From: Parahaliea mediterranea
GTDB taxonomy: Bacteria > Pseudomonadota > Gammaproteobacteria > Pseudomonadales > Halieaceae
Length of the DNA: 64,000 nucleotides
Direction of reading: 5' to 3'
Assembly: GCF_017255185.1 (NCBI RefSeq)
Contig: NZ_JAFKCZ010000004.1
Span: 124,001 to 188,000, forward strand
Position 1 is the first letter of the stretch; the number at the start of each line of letters is the position of its first letter. Below the pieces are notes generated by a model. It was not told the origin of the DNA. It made no database searches and saw only the letters and a list, made by a program, of their open reading frames with translations. Shown one piece after another: positions 9,101 through 19,919 of the stretch. A program made the translations under genes and the position numbers.

Positions 9101-11050
9101 ATGAGGCACGGTTTGTTGCGCGTTTTCAGTAGAGCGCTGTGCGGGGTGTATCCGTTGGCCCTGCTCGCGACAGTGCCCGCGCATGCCCAGCGCGCATCCG
9201 AGAATGCCGTGGTGGCCGCGGACGATGCATTTGGCACCACCATTGGCAATGAGAGTATTGGCCTGTATAGCACCAGCTCGGTACGGGGCTTCTCGCCTAT
9301 CCAGGCGGGGAATGTGCGCATAGAGGGCATCTACTTCGACCGCCAGGGCTATACCTCGCCGCGTTTTACACCGAGTTCGACCATCAGGGTTGGGCTTTCC
9401 GCCCAGGGCTATTTGTTTCCCGCGCCGACGGGAATCGTCGACTACTCCCTGCATAGGGCCGGTGACGAGGCCGTTGTCAGTGTTGCCGCGGGGCTGGACC
9501 CCTATGCCGCGCCGTACCTGGAAATCGACGCCAAGCAGCCCTTGATCACGGGCCGCCTCGGGGTTGCCGCGGGTGTGTCCTATGCCCGGGAGCAGTACTA
9601 TGACGGGTCCGAGGCCACGTACTTCCGTGCCGGAGTGGTACCGCGCTGGACACCCACCGACAACATAGAAGTACTGCCTTTTTTTGGGATCACCAGGGGG
9701 CGGGAGGAAGAGACGCCGCCGACCATTCAAACGGCGGGGGATTACCTGCCCCCGGAGGTCGAACGCCGCAAGTTCTTCGGTCAGGACTGGGCCGACAAGG
9801 ACAGCACCAGTATTAACACGGGCGTGGTCGCCAAGGGGCGCTTCGGCGAGGGCTGGGTGCTGTCGGGCGGCATATTCCGTTCGTCCTTCGACGCGCGGCG
9901 TGAATTTGTCGATCTCTATACCAACACCACAGCGGATGGCAGGACCCACAACCTGTTGATACCCGATCCGGCGCAGCGATCATCATCCACCAGCGGGGAA
10001 TTGCGTCTTAGCCGGGATGTCCGTGCCGATAAGCGGTTGCATACATTCACCGCATCCGCCCGTGCCCGCCGTGTGGAGCGCCTGTACGGTGGCTTGGGCA
10101 CACCCATTGATCTGGGTGAGCGCCAGCTGGGAAGCTCCTTCGACTGGCCCGAGCCGGAACGGTTCGACTACGGTGAACGTTCGCGCGACGAGGTTCGTCA
10201 ACTGACCCTGGGTTTGGCCTACGGCCTGCGCTGGCAGGGTGTCGGCGAGCTGGGGCTGGGTGTGCAGCGGGCGGATTACGAAAAGGTCGTCACACAACCC
10301 GGTTTGCCCGTTACCCGGACTGAGGATCAGCCGCTGTTGTTCTACGGCACCTCGGCGCTCTATCTGGGGCCCCGGCTTGCACTCTATGGCGGTTACACCC
10401 GCGGACTGGAAGAGAGCGGGGTGGCGCCGGACAACGCGGTGAACCGCAACGAAGCGCTGCCCGCGGTTATTACCGAACAGATGGAAGTCGGCTTGCGTTG
10501 GGCGGCGAGCGAACAGTGGCGTTTGATCGCCGGTTTTTTCCAGGTTGAAAAGCCGTATTTCGTCAACGACGAAAGCGGCGTGTACCGGACACTCGGCGAC
10601 GTGCGCAACCGGGGCCTGGAGGTCAGCCTGACCGCGCGTCCCGTCGACGCGCTGACCATTGTTGCCGGAGCCGCGTTGATCGACCCCCGCGTCACGGGGG
10701 AAGCCGTGGACGAAGGCAGGATCGGCGACCGGCCGGTGGGTGAAACCGCGGACTTGCTGCGCATGAATACCGAGTACCGCATGCCCTTCGCGCCGGGCTG
10801 GTCCGTCGACGCCGCAGTGGCCCACTACGGCGAACGCACCGCGTCGCGCAGTGGCGATCTCAAGCTGCCCAGTTATACCTTGCTCGATGTGGGCGCCCGC
10901 TATCGCTTCGAGCTTTTCGGCTCCTCGGCGACAATGCGTTTGCAGGCCAGGAATCTCACCAATGAATTTGCCTGGTCCGTGCTCGGTGATCGCAGTTTTG
11001 GCCTCAAGGACAAACGCCGGTTTTCGGCTTCGCTGGTGGTGGATTTTTAG
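9101..11050 (+). CDS. TonB-dependent receptor-like barrel with short plug
   Basis: About 650 residues. I use ATG 9101; a TTG at 9095 would overlap the previous stop. The signal peptide ends near AHAQ. The plug region is shorter than usual and no clear TonB box is visible: after NAVVAADDAFG it goes straight to YSTSSVRGFSPIQAGNVRIEGIYFDRQG. The barrel ends FSASLVVDF with a C-terminal Phe. Because it overlaps the upstream receptor gene, the two are surely co-transcribed. It may be a partner or alternative-specificity receptor. Ligand unknown. Confidence 0.75.
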   Translation: MRHGLLRVFSRALCGVYPLALLATVPAHAQRASENAVVAADDAFGTTIGNESIGLYSTSSVRGFSPIQAGNVRIEGIYFDRQGYTSPRFTPSSTIRVGLSAQGYLFPAPTGIVDYSLHRAGDEAVVSVAAGLDPYAAPYLEIDAKQPLITGRLGVAAGVSYAREQYYDGSEATYFRAGVVPRWTPTDNIEVLPFFGITRGREEETPPTIQTAGDYLPPEVERRKFFGQDWADKDSTSINTGVVAKGRFGEGWVLSGGIFRSSFDARREFVDLYTNTTADGRTHNLLIPDPAQRSSSTSGELRLSRDVRADKRLHTFTASARARRVERLYGGLGTPIDLGERQLGSSFDWPEPERFDYGERSRDEVRQLTLGLAYGLRWQGVGELGLGVQRADYEKVVTQPGLPVTRTEDQPLLFYGTSALYLGPRLALYGGYTRGLEESGVAPDNAVNRNEALPAVITEQMEVGLRWAASEQWRLIAGFFQVEKPYFVNDESGVYRTLGDVRNRGLEVSLTARPVDALTIVAGAALIDPRVTGEAVDEGRIGDRPVGETADLLRMNTEYRMPFAPGWSVDAAVAHYGERTASRSGDLKLPSYTLLDVGARYRFELFGSSATMRLQARNLTNEFAWSVLGDRSFGLKDKRRFSASLVVDF

Positions 11051-11150
11051 CAATCGACGTCGTTGATAAACGCTCGAGGTTCCGGATTGGCGTACATGCC
11101 GGGGGATTGGTATGTGGAGAACGGGAGGACGGTGCCGGCGGGTTTGCGCG

Positions 11151-11783
11151 CTATCCGCCCTCCATACGCTTCGCCAGTTCCGGATTGCCGTGGGGATCGT
11201 GCCTATCGGCCATGCCGTCGATGACACCCTGGAGGTCCCGCCCGGATTTGTTCTGGCTTAACTTCCACTTGCCGTGGATGTCTTCGATGGGCATCTCAAT
11301 GCCGACGATTGCTTTTAGCTGGCTGGCAATATAATCCTCCGGCGCATCGGCCACTGACCAGGGTTGCGGCCGAACGCCCTCGTGTTGCGCGGTCAGGTCG
11401 TTCAGTTGTCGGCGAAGCCAGGCGGGGTCCTCGATAATTGCCGGCTTTCCCCTCGCTTCCACGGCGATATAGTTCCAGGTCGGCACCGCACGCTGGTCGT
11501 CCGCCTTGCTGGGATACCAGGAGGGCGAGACATAGCCATCCTCGCCCTGAAACATCACCAGGCAATCCCGGCAATCCGCCAGTACCTTCCAGTGGGGATT
11601 GGCCCTGGCCAAATGGGCGCGCAGTACACCGAGCTCCCCTTCCCGCGGATACAGCGTAAAGGGGGTGGGCGAAGCCTGGAGACCACTGGCGCCATAGCTT
11701 ATCAACAGCCCCAGCGGATGCGTGGTCATCAGGGCGTGGAGCTGTTCGATCCGATCTTCGCGAAAACTGCCGGGGATGTGCAT
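11151..11783 (-). CDS. PaiB-like FMN-binding family protein
   Basis: 210 residues with the features of the PaiB/FMN-binding split-barrel family: N-terminal MHIPGSFREDR, QASPTPFTLYP, GYVSPSWYP, VPTWNYIAVEARG, and the C-terminal signature HGKWKLSQN. Family members bind flavin; Bacillus PaiB was described as a negative regulator of protease and sporulation genes, but the biochemical role in proteobacteria is unclear. It lies 2 bp after the DJ-1-like gene and is probably co-transcribed with it, divergent from the MocR regulator at 12483, which may control both. Confidence 0.8.
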   Translation of the reverse strand: MHIPGSFREDRIEQLHALMTTHPLGLLISYGASGLQASPTPFTLYPREGELGVLRAHLARANPHWKVLADCRDCLVMFQGEDGYVSPSWYPSKADDQRAVPTWNYIAVEARGKPAIIEDPAWLRRQLNDLTAQHEGVRPQPWSVADAPEDYIASQLKAIVGIEMPIEDIHGKWKLSQNKSGRDLQGVIDGMADRHDPHGNPELAKRMEGG

Positions 11784-11785
11784 GG

Positions 11786-12394
11786 TTAGTGTTCCTTGCT
11801 TAAATAGGGTGCGACATTGCGCAGCATCCGCTCAACCGAGTCGTCTTTTTCTCCAACCGGTGCGATATAGTGCATCGCGTCCTCGGCTGCTTCGATACCT
11901 GCCAGGCGGGCAATGACCCAGCTGGCCAGGTACTGAGATCCCAAACAGCCACCCGCCGTGGCAATGTTCCCCGCGGCGAAAAACGCCTGGTCGAGCACCT
12001 CAACACCGGCCTGCTCGACCCAGGGTTTGCTGGTCAGGTCGGTGCAGGCGGGCGTACTATCGAGCAAGCCGAGCCGCGCCAGAACCAGGGCGCCCGAACA
12101 CTGGGCCCCGATCAGTTGCCGTTCGGGGTCGAGTTGTAGCTGGCTCATCAGCGATGAATCCGCCACCACCTTCCGTGTCTGCAAACCGCTACCCACCAGG
12201 ACTACATCGGCCCCGGCCGCTTCAGTGAGTGAAGCCTGGGCCTCGACAGTAACACCGTTCATCGATGTGATTCGGGGTGTTGGGGCGGCAATGGATACGC
12301 GCCAGCCGGATTTATCAACGCGATTGAGTATGCCAAGCGCGATAAACGAGTCGAGTTCGTTGAAGCCTTCAAAGGTGAGAATGGCGATATGCAT
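11786..12394 (-). CDS. DJ-1/PfpI family protein
   Basis: 202 residues from ATG 12394, chosen because GGAG lies eight bases upstream. A longer reading to 12421 adds nine unlikely residues. It begins MHIAILTFEGFNELD and contains the nucleophile elbow IGAQCSGALVLARLG with the family Cys, followed by a GGCLGSQYLASWVI segment. DJ-1/PfpI relatives include isonitrile hydratases, glyoxalases and amidases, and the exact reaction cannot be read from sequence. First gene of a two-gene operon with the PaiB-like protein. Confidence 0.8.
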   Translation of the reverse strand: MHIAILTFEGFNELDSFIALGILNRVDKSGWRVSIAAPTPRITSMNGVTVEAQASLTEAAGADVVLVGSGLQTRKVVADSSLMSQLQLDPERQLIGAQCSGALVLARLGLLDSTPACTDLTSKPWVEQAGVEVLDQAFFAAGNIATAGGCLGSQYLASWVIARLAGIEAAEDAMHYIAPVGEKDDSVERMLRNVAPYLSKEH

Positions 12395-12460
12395 CGGGTG
12401 GGCTCCGGCATGTTGATTCACTCAAGGCATCCTAGGCACAATATCTATAACAATCAAAAT

Positions 12461-12477
12461 ATTGTACTGGATACAAT
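12461..12477. promoter_or_regulatory. Candidate MocR operator
   Basis: ATTGTA (12461-12466) and TACAAT (12472-12477) form an inverted repeat with a 5-base spacer, ending six bases before the MocR start codon. It lies in the divergent region shared with the DJ-1/PaiB operon, in an AT-rich patch. Position and symmetry suggest autoregulation or control of the divergent genes. Confidence 0.45.
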
Positions 12478-12482
12478 TAGCC

Positions 12483-13820
12483 ATGCCCCGTGCCCGTTAC
12501 AAGCAAGTTGTCGACACCTTTGCCGCCGGGATTCGTTCCGGGGAATTGCCGCCGGGTGAACGCCTACCCACTCATCGGCAACTCGCCACCCAGCATGGCC
12601 TTGCGTTGGCCACGGCTTCACGGGTGTATGCGGAGCTCGAATCTATGGGCCTGGTGATCGGTGAAACGGGGCGCGGCACTTTCGTCCGCGAAATCTCCCT
12701 GCCGCGCGGCATGGGCATCGACCAGCACGCGGTGGCCGATGACATGGTGGACCTGAACTTCAACTACCCCTCGCTGCCCGACCAGGCGGAACTGCTGCGC
12801 AGCGCTTTGCGCAGACTGGCGGCGGCGGGCGACCTGGATGCACTGTTGCGCTACCAGCCCCACGGCGGGCGCGCCCATGAGCGGGAAAGCGTCGCCCGAC
12901 ACCTGGCCAGTCGCGGCCTGTGTGTCGAATCGTCCGACGTTGTTATTGTCGATGGCGCCCAGCATGGCTTGGCGACGACCGCCATGGCATTGCTGAAACC
13001 CGGTGAGGTGGTGGCAGCCGACGCATTGACCTATCCCGGCATGAAAGTACTCGCCGAAAGCCTCGGCTTTGAGTTGGCGCCAGTGCCGGCAAATCGGCAG
13101 GGGCCGGACCTGGGCGCCCTGGAACGCCTGTGCGCCCGGCGCCGGGTGCGCGCGGTCTATGTACAACCCACCGTTCACAATCCACTGGGTTGGGTGATGA
13201 GCCGCCAGCGCCGGCGCGACCTGGTAGCGCTGGCGCGGCGATACGACCTGGCGCTGATCGAAGACGCACCCTACGCCTTCCTGGAAGCGGATGCGCCGCC
13301 ACCGCTTGCGGCCCTGGCGCCGGAACGAACGGTCTATGTCTCAGGGCTTTCCAAGAGCGTCGCCACCGGGTTGCGTGTCGGCTTTGTCGCTGCGCCGCAA
13401 GCGTGGGTTGCCAGTATAGAGCGCGCTATCCGCGCCACAACCTGGAATACGCCGGGGGTCATGACCGCGATTGCCTGTGGCTGGATCGAAGACGGGACCG
13501 TGACGCGGCTGGAGTCGCAGAAACGCAAAGACGCCGCTGCCCGGCAGGCCGTCGCAGCGGAAGTGTTGCAAGGGCTGCGGTTCGTTAGTCATCCGGCGTC
13601 CTACTTCCTGTGGCTGCCGCTTCCCGAGGAGGTTCGTGCAGAGCGTGTGGTTCGGGATTTACTCGACCAGCGGATATCGGTGTCGACCGCCGAGCCGTTT
13701 TCGATAGCGGCCCATGCGCCACATGCGATTCGTATCGCACTGGGCTCGGTGGACTTGTCGACGCTTCGGCAGGCGCTGATGATGGTGAGGCAGGTTGTCG
13801 AGCACCACCACGACGGCTAG
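12483..13820 (+). CDS. MocR-type regulator: GntR winged helix fused to PLP aminotransferase domain
   Basis: 445 residues from ATG 12483. An upstream TTG (12462) lies inside the palindromic operator and is unlikely. N-terminal GntR winged helix (about 1-75): GELPPGERLPTHRQLATQHGLALATASRVYAELESMGLV. The fold-type I aminotransferase-like domain (about 100-445) has DGAQHGL, QPTVHNPLG, EDAPYAF and the PLP-lysine segment VSGLSKSVATGLRVGF. MocR proteins use PLP or an amine ligand as effector, usually to control a divergent gene; here that would be the DJ-1/PaiB-like pair. GC-typical composition. Confidence 0.85.
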   Translation: MPRARYKQVVDTFAAGIRSGELPPGERLPTHRQLATQHGLALATASRVYAELESMGLVIGETGRGTFVREISLPRGMGIDQHAVADDMVDLNFNYPSLPDQAELLRSALRRLAAAGDLDALLRYQPHGGRAHERESVARHLASRGLCVESSDVVIVDGAQHGLATTAMALLKPGEVVAADALTYPGMKVLAESLGFELAPVPANRQGPDLGALERLCARRRVRAVYVQPTVHNPLGWVMSRQRRRDLVALARRYDLALIEDAPYAFLEADAPPPLAALAPERTVYVSGLSKSVATGLRVGFVAAPQAWVASIERAIRATTWNTPGVMTAIACGWIEDGTVTRLESQKRKDAAARQAVAAEVLQGLRFVSHPASYFLWLPLPEEVRAERVVRDLLDQRISVSTAEPFSIAAHAPHAIRIALGSVDLSTLRQALMMVRQVVEHHHDG

Positions 13821-13893
13821 CCGGGTTCGGCGAGACGGTTACCCGGGATGGTTTGGTCTGTACGTATATCTGGTGTGGGAGGTTGAATTTACG

Positions 13894-14130
13894 ATTCGAC
13901 GTTCGGCTGGCACGTGGATTGGCCGTTGAAAAGCGCAGGTTGTTTTAATGGTACCGGAGGCCGGGCTTGACAGTCCGACGCTTCGGCCGGCACGTGGATT
14001 GGCCGTTGAAAAGCACAGGTTGTTTTAATGGTACCGGAGGCCGGACTTGACGGTCCGACGCTTCGGCCGGCACGTGGATTGGCCGTTGAAAAGCACAGGT
14101 TGTTTTAATGGTACCGGAGGCCGGACTTGA
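13894..14130. repeat. 80-bp tandem repeat containing the tRNA-Leu 3' end (about 3 copies)
   Basis: Landmark CACGTGGATT occurs at 13911, 13991 and 14071, exactly 80 bp apart. Each unit ends with the complement of the last 22 bases of the tRNA-Leu (T-arm 3' half, acceptor strand and CCA). The copy nearest the tRNA is the tRNA itself. The outermost copy is the most diverged. This fills the 13821-14108 gap, where no convincing gene is seen. Confidence 0.85.
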
Positions 14131-14195
14131 ACCGGCACGCCTGTTAGGGCATCGGATTTTGAATCCGACGTGTCTACCAATTTCACCACTCCGGC
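14109..14195 (-). tRNA. tRNA-Leu (anticodon CAA)
   Basis: An 87-nt class II tRNA with a long variable arm. Acceptor GCCGGAG pairs with CTCCGGT (G-U at the end). The D-loop reads GGTGAAATTGGTAGAC. The anticodon stem TCGGA/TCCGA encloses loop TTCAAAA with CAA at the centre. The T-arm has GGTTCAAGTCC, and the discriminator A is followed by an encoded CCA. Reads UUG leucine codons. Confidence 0.95.
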
Positions 14196-14389
14196 ACAGG
14201 AGAAGGGCTGCAATCGCCCCGGTGAGAGCGCGCGATTATAGCAATCGCGGGCCATTGTGCAATGGTGGACTGGCTTAAGGGCTCTTAACCTCGGTCCCGA
14301 ATCCCTGTACACTGCGCGCCACCCGCCGCCGCAGGCGGCTATTGATGTTGGCCCCAGGGGCCTGTTCTGAGTACCCAAGGAGAAAAGAG

Positions 14390-14620
14390 ATGGCAATGAA
14401 GCTGGTCAAGAAGACAGCCGAGTACAGCATTTACCAGCGTGGCGACGAGCGCTACGCGGTGAAAGGTGCGGACAAGAAGCCGGTGAACGGCGAAGAGAAG
14501 GTGCGTATCTTGGTCGCGGAAGGCCTGGTTACCGTTACCGCGCCGGCCGAGAAGCCCGCCGAGGAAGAAGCTGCGGCAGAGGGCGGTGAAGAGGCCGCTG
14601 GCGAGGAAAGCGCCGAGTAA
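14390..14620 (+). CDS. Small conserved-looking protein, function unknown
   Basis: 76 residues from ATG 14390, with AAGGAG upstream (14378-14383). The first 50 residues look folded and conserved (MAMKLVKKTAEYSIYQR, GDERYAVKGADKKPVNGEEK, VRILVAEGLV). The C-terminal 25 are an acidic Glu/Ala/Gly tail. It lies upstream of queA-tgt but has its own terminator, so it is a separate transcript. I recall similar short proteins in pseudomonads but know no function. Confidence 0.7.
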   Translation: MAMKLVKKTAEYSIYQRGDERYAVKGADKKPVNGEEKVRILVAEGLVTVTAPAEKPAEEEAAAEGGEEAAGEESAE

Positions 14621-14641
14621 GGGCGTTTCGCGCTATGATGG

Positions 14642-14674
14642 AAGCCGGCCTCGGGCCGGCTTTCTTGTTTTGGG
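14642..14674 (+). terminator. Rho-independent terminator
   Basis: Stem AAGCCGGCC/GGCCGGCTT with a 3-base loop (14642-14662), followed by a T-rich stretch TCTTGTTTT. Ends the small-protein transcript before queA. Confidence 0.85.
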
Positions 14675-14723
14675 GGCCCCATAACGGGACGACCCGAGAG
14701 GTATTCAGGCTTCTCCACACCCT

Positions 14724-16912
<2,189 letters not shown>

Positions 16913-16913
16913 G

Positions 16914-17234
16914 GTGTACAAGCTCTGCTTCTATGTGCCGGAAACCCATGTCGAGGCCGTAAAAACCGCGGTCTTCGCCGCTGGCGGCGGCCGTATCGGC
17001 GATTACGACAGCTGTTGCTGGCAGGTGCTCGGCCAGGGGCAGTTCCGTCCGCTGGCGGGCAGTGACCCCTTCCTGGGCAAACAGGGCGAAATCGAACAGG
17101 TGGACGAGTACCGGGTGGAGCTGGTGTGCGACGAGGCGCATATCGCCACCGTACTCGCCGCCCTGAAGGCGGCCCATCCCTATGAAGAGCCGGCCTACGA
17201 TGTACTGCAGGTGGTGACGGAGTTCCCCGCCTAG
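16914..17234 (+). CDS. NIF3-like (COG3323, CutA-fold) small protein
   Basis: 106 residues from GTG 16914, one base after the tgt stop codon and preceded by a G-rich site. Sequence: MYKLCFYVPETHVEAVKTAVFAAGGGRIGDYDSC, VLGQGQFRPL, and a C-terminal ALKAAHPYEEPAYDVLQ. This is the signature of the stand-alone domain otherwise inserted in NIF3/YqfO proteins (HPYEEPAYDV). The domain resembles CutA/PII folds. Function not established. Tightly packed with tgt and the Nudix gene, so part of the same transcript. Confidence 0.8.
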   Translation: MYKLCFYVPETHVEAVKTAVFAAGGGRIGDYDSCCWQVLGQGQFRPLAGSDPFLGKQGEIEQVDEYRVELVCDEAHIATVLAALKAAHPYEEPAYDVLQVVTEFPA

Positions 17235-17837
17235 ATGGCCGGCGCCGACGGACTACTGGACGGCCTCGCCGAGCGCCACCCCTGCCGGCGCGAAGCCTGG
17301 GAGGGGGTGGGGCGCCAGGCCGGCGTGCTGGTGGCCCTGACCGACGAGCCCGCGCCCCGGGTGGTGTTGGGCCGGCGCGCCGACCACCTGCCCCTGCACC
17401 CCGGCGAGATCGCCTTTCCCGGCGGCAAGCGCGAGGCGGAGGATCATTCTCCCTGGGACACCGCGCTGCGTGAGTCGCAAGAGGAAGTGGCCCTGTCGCC
17501 GGCGCTGGTTAAGCGCCGCGCCGAACTGTCGCCCCTGATCACCCGCACGGGTTTTTGTGTCTACCCCTGCATCGGCGTGATTCCCGCGGACGTGGAGCTG
17601 AGCGCCGACCCGGCGGAGTTCGACAGCGTGTTCCTGCCGCCCCTGGCGCGCTTTGCCGATCCGGCGCTGTTCCGCCTGGAGTTGATGTCCGCCGGCAGCC
17701 GGCAGGTCCACGTGCCGCACTACTGCATCGGCGACGATAATGTCTGGGGTGTCACCGCCGCGGTGCTGGCCCAGATCGTCAACGTGGTCTACGATGCCGG
17801 CTTCGATCTGAAACGCAACTGGAAGGAAACACCATGA
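17235..17837 (+). CDS. Nudix hydrolase, NudL-like (CoA pyrophosphatase family)
   Basis: 200 residues beginning immediately after the upstream stop codon. The UPF0035-type lead-in ([23 protein letters not shown]) runs into the Nudix box [19 protein letters not shown] followed by QEEVAL, keeping the RExxEE metal-binding residues. Family members such as NudL hydrolyse CoA and related pyrophosphates. C-terminal [17 protein letters not shown] is also typical. Its stop overlaps the following gene by 4 bp. Confidence 0.85.
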   Translation: MAGADGLLDGLAERHPCRREAWEGVGRQAGVLVALTDEPAPRVVLGRRADHLPLHPGEIAFPGGKREAEDHSPWDTALRESQEEVALSPALVKRRAELSPLITRTGFCVYPCIGVIPADVELSADPAEFDSVFLPPLARFADPALFRLELMSAGSRQVHVPHYCIGDDNVWGVTAAVLAQIVNVVYDAGFDLKRNWKETP

Positions 17838-18358
17838 AATACAGCCTCGGGGACAAGCAGGTCAAACTGGAGGGCGAGGGCCATTTCATCGCCCCCAATG
17901 CGGCGGTGATCGGCGATGTCACCCTGGGCGAGCGCGCCAGCGTCTGGTTCAGCTGCGTGCTGCGCGGCGATGCCGAGCGCATTGCCGTGGGTGCCGGCAG
18001 CAATATCCAGGACGGCACGGTGATCCACGCCGACCCCGGCTTTCCCGCCGTCATTGGCGAGAATGTGACCGTGGGCCACAACGCCATGCTGCACGGCTGC
18101 AGCATCGGCGACGGCTCCCTGGTGGGTATTGGCGCGGTGGTGCTCAACGGCGCCAAAGTGGGCAAAAACTGCCTGATCGGCGCCAACGCCCTGGTGACCG
18201 AGGGCATGGAGATTCCCGATGGCAGCATGGTGCTGGGCGCGCCGGCGAAGATCAAGCGGACCCTGGACGAGGACGCGCGGAAGATGCTGCAACTCAACGC
18301 CGAGCACTACGTCAACAACGCCGCGCAGTTCAGCGCGCTACTGGCGGAACAGGACTGA
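17834..18358 (+). CDS. Gamma-carbonic-anhydrase-like hexapeptide protein (YrdA/PaaY type)
   Basis: 174 residues of left-handed beta-helix hexapeptide repeats. The zinc-binding histidines appear in [10 protein letters not shown] and [12 protein letters not shown], and the motif [14 protein letters not shown] is the usual dimer/active-site strand. C-terminal [10 protein letters not shown] is typical of YrdA/CaiE proteins. Activity may be carbonic anhydrase or a thioesterase-type side activity as in PaaY. Which one cannot be decided. Overlaps the Nudix gene by 4 bp. Confidence 0.88.
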   Translation: MKYSLGDKQVKLEGEGHFIAPNAAVIGDVTLGERASVWFSCVLRGDAERIAVGAGSNIQDGTVIHADPGFPAVIGENVTVGHNAMLHGCSIGDGSLVGIGAVVLNGAKVGKNCLIGANALVTEGMEIPDGSMVLGAPAKIKRTLDEDARKMLQLNAEHYVNNAAQFSALLAEQD

Positions 18359-18366
18359 GGCCGTCC

Positions 18367-18561
18367 ATGAGCGACAGTGCGGAACCCCAATCCCCCTGCA
18401 TCGCGGTGTGCGTTCTCAATGAAGAGGACGTGTGCCTGGGCTGCTACCGCAGCGCCGATGAGATCACCGACTGGTTCATGGCCAGCGCCGAGGAAAAACG
18501 CGCCATCCTCGAGCGCGCCCGGGCGCGCCTGATCGCCGACAACCCGATCCGCCTGGGCTGA
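18367..18561 (+). CDS. DUF1289 small cysteine protein
   Basis: 64 residues: SPCIAVCVLNEEDVCLGCYRSADEITDWFMASAEEKRAIL. The CxxxC...CxGCxR pattern and the WxxxSxxEK segment are the DUF1289 signature, predicted to bind a metal or Fe-S centre. It is the last gene of the queA-led run and converges on the CorB-like gene only 1 bp away. Confidence 0.88.
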   Translation: MSDSAEPQSPCIAVCVLNEEDVCLGCYRSADEITDWFMASAEEKRAILERARARLIADNPIRLG

Positions 18562-18562
18562 A

Positions 18563-19822
18563 TCAGGCGGCCTGCACGCGGGCCCGTACCGCCTGTACCA
18601 CGTTGCCCTGCAGCTCCTGCGTTTCCAGCAGGTAGCCGTCGATGGCCAGGCCCACGTTGGCGTCGGGGAAGGATTCCAGGTATTCCAGCACCAGGCCGCT
18701 GACGGTCTTTGGCCCGTCGGTGGGCAGCTCCCAGTCCAGCGACTTGTTGATCTCGCGGATGTTGGCGTTGCCGGTGATGATGTAGCTGCCGTCGCGCTGG
18801 GGGAAGATCACGTCGGCGGTATCCAGCAGGTTGGAGGTGAACTCGCCGACGATCTCCTCGAGGATGTCCTCCAGGGTCACCAGGCCCATCACGTCGCCGT
18901 ATTCGTCCACCACGATGCCCAGGCGCAGCTTGTTCTTCTGGAAGTTGAACAGCTGGGTGTGCAGCGGGGTGCTCTCGGGGATGAAGTAGGGGGTCTCCAT
19001 CTCCCGTTCCAGCGCCGCGCGGTCCAGGCCCTGGGAGTCGATAATACGGCTGATGTTGCGCATGTGCAGCACGCCGACCACGTTGTTGATGTCGTCGCGC
19101 CACACCGGCAGGCGGGTGTGGGAACTGGACTGGATGGTGCGCAGGATGTCCTCGTCGGAGTCGTCGAGGTCGATGCCGTACACATCGTTGCGCGGCACCA
19201 TGATGTCGTCCACCGACACTTCCTCGAGGTCGAGGATGTTGAGCAGCATGCCCCGGTGGCGGGTGGGAATCAGCTGCCCGGCCTCGGTGACGATGGTGCG
19301 CAGTTCCTCGGTGGACACGTGCTCGTCGCCGGCCTTGGAGGGGTCCACGCCCAACAGGCGCAGCAGGCCGTTGGTCACCGAGTTGATCAGCCATACCAGC
19401 GGGTACATCAGCTTCATCAGCGGCAGCAGTATTACGCTGGCCGGGAAGGCGACCTTTTCCGGGTGCAGGGCGGCGATGGTCTTGGGGGTGATCTCGGCGA
19501 AGATCAGGATGACCAGGGTCAGGCCGCCGGTGGCGATGGCGATACCGGCGTCGCCCCACAGGCGGATCGCGATCACGGTGGCGATCGCCGAGGCGAGGAT
19601 GTTGACGAGGTTATTACCGATCAGGATCAAGCCGATCAGGCGGTCCGGACGCTGCAGCAGCTTGCTGGCCCGGTGCGCCCCACGGTGCTTGTTCTTGCGG
19701 AGGTGTTTCAGCCGGTAGCGGTTGAGGGACATCATGCCGGTTTCCGAACTGGAGAAGAAACCGGAGAGCAGGATGAGGACTACCAGAACTGAGCTTAAAA
19801 GACCCAGCGGTGCTTCGTTCAA
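18563..19822 (-). CDS. CNNM/CBS/CorC_HlyC family membrane protein (CorB/YfjD-like)
   Basis: 419 residues. The CNNM/DUF21 membrane domain (about 1-190, three to four helices) includes LSGFFSSSETGMMSLNRYRLKHL. Two CBS domains follow (about 205-330), including MVPRNDVYGIDL and VVDEYGDVMGLVTLEDILEEIVGE. The C-terminal CorC_HlyC domain (about 345-415) contains GSYIITGNANIREINKSLDW. Family members take part in Mg2+/Co2+ homeostasis. TTG at 19822 is used because no ATG precedes MNEAPLGLL in frame. As in E. coli, it neighbours ypjD and ffh. Confidence 0.88.
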   Translation of the reverse strand: MNEAPLGLLSSVLVVLILLSGFFSSSETGMMSLNRYRLKHLRKNKHRGAHRASKLLQRPDRLIGLILIGNNLVNILASAIATVIAIRLWGDAGIAIATGGLTLVILIFAEITPKTIAALHPEKVAFPASVILLPLMKLMYPLVWLINSVTNGLLRLLGVDPSKAGDEHVSTEELRTIVTEAGQLIPTRHRGMLLNILDLEEVSVDDIMVPRNDVYGIDLDDSDEDILRTIQSSSHTRLPVWRDDINNVVGVLHMRNISRIIDSQGLDRAALEREMETPYFIPESTPLHTQLFNFQKNKLRLGIVVDEYGDVMGLVTLEDILEEIVGEFTSNLLDTADVIFPQRDGSYIITGNANIREINKSLDWELPTDGPKTVSGLVLEYLESFPDANVGLAIDGYLLETQELQGNVVQAVRARVQAA

Positions 19823-19919
19823 AGCAGGAATGAACCCCTGAAATTCTGGAAACGGCTATCTTGAAGAAAATCCCCGGGCGGGGCAAGCCCGTTCGCGCCC
19901 CGGTGGGAAAAGGTGAGGG

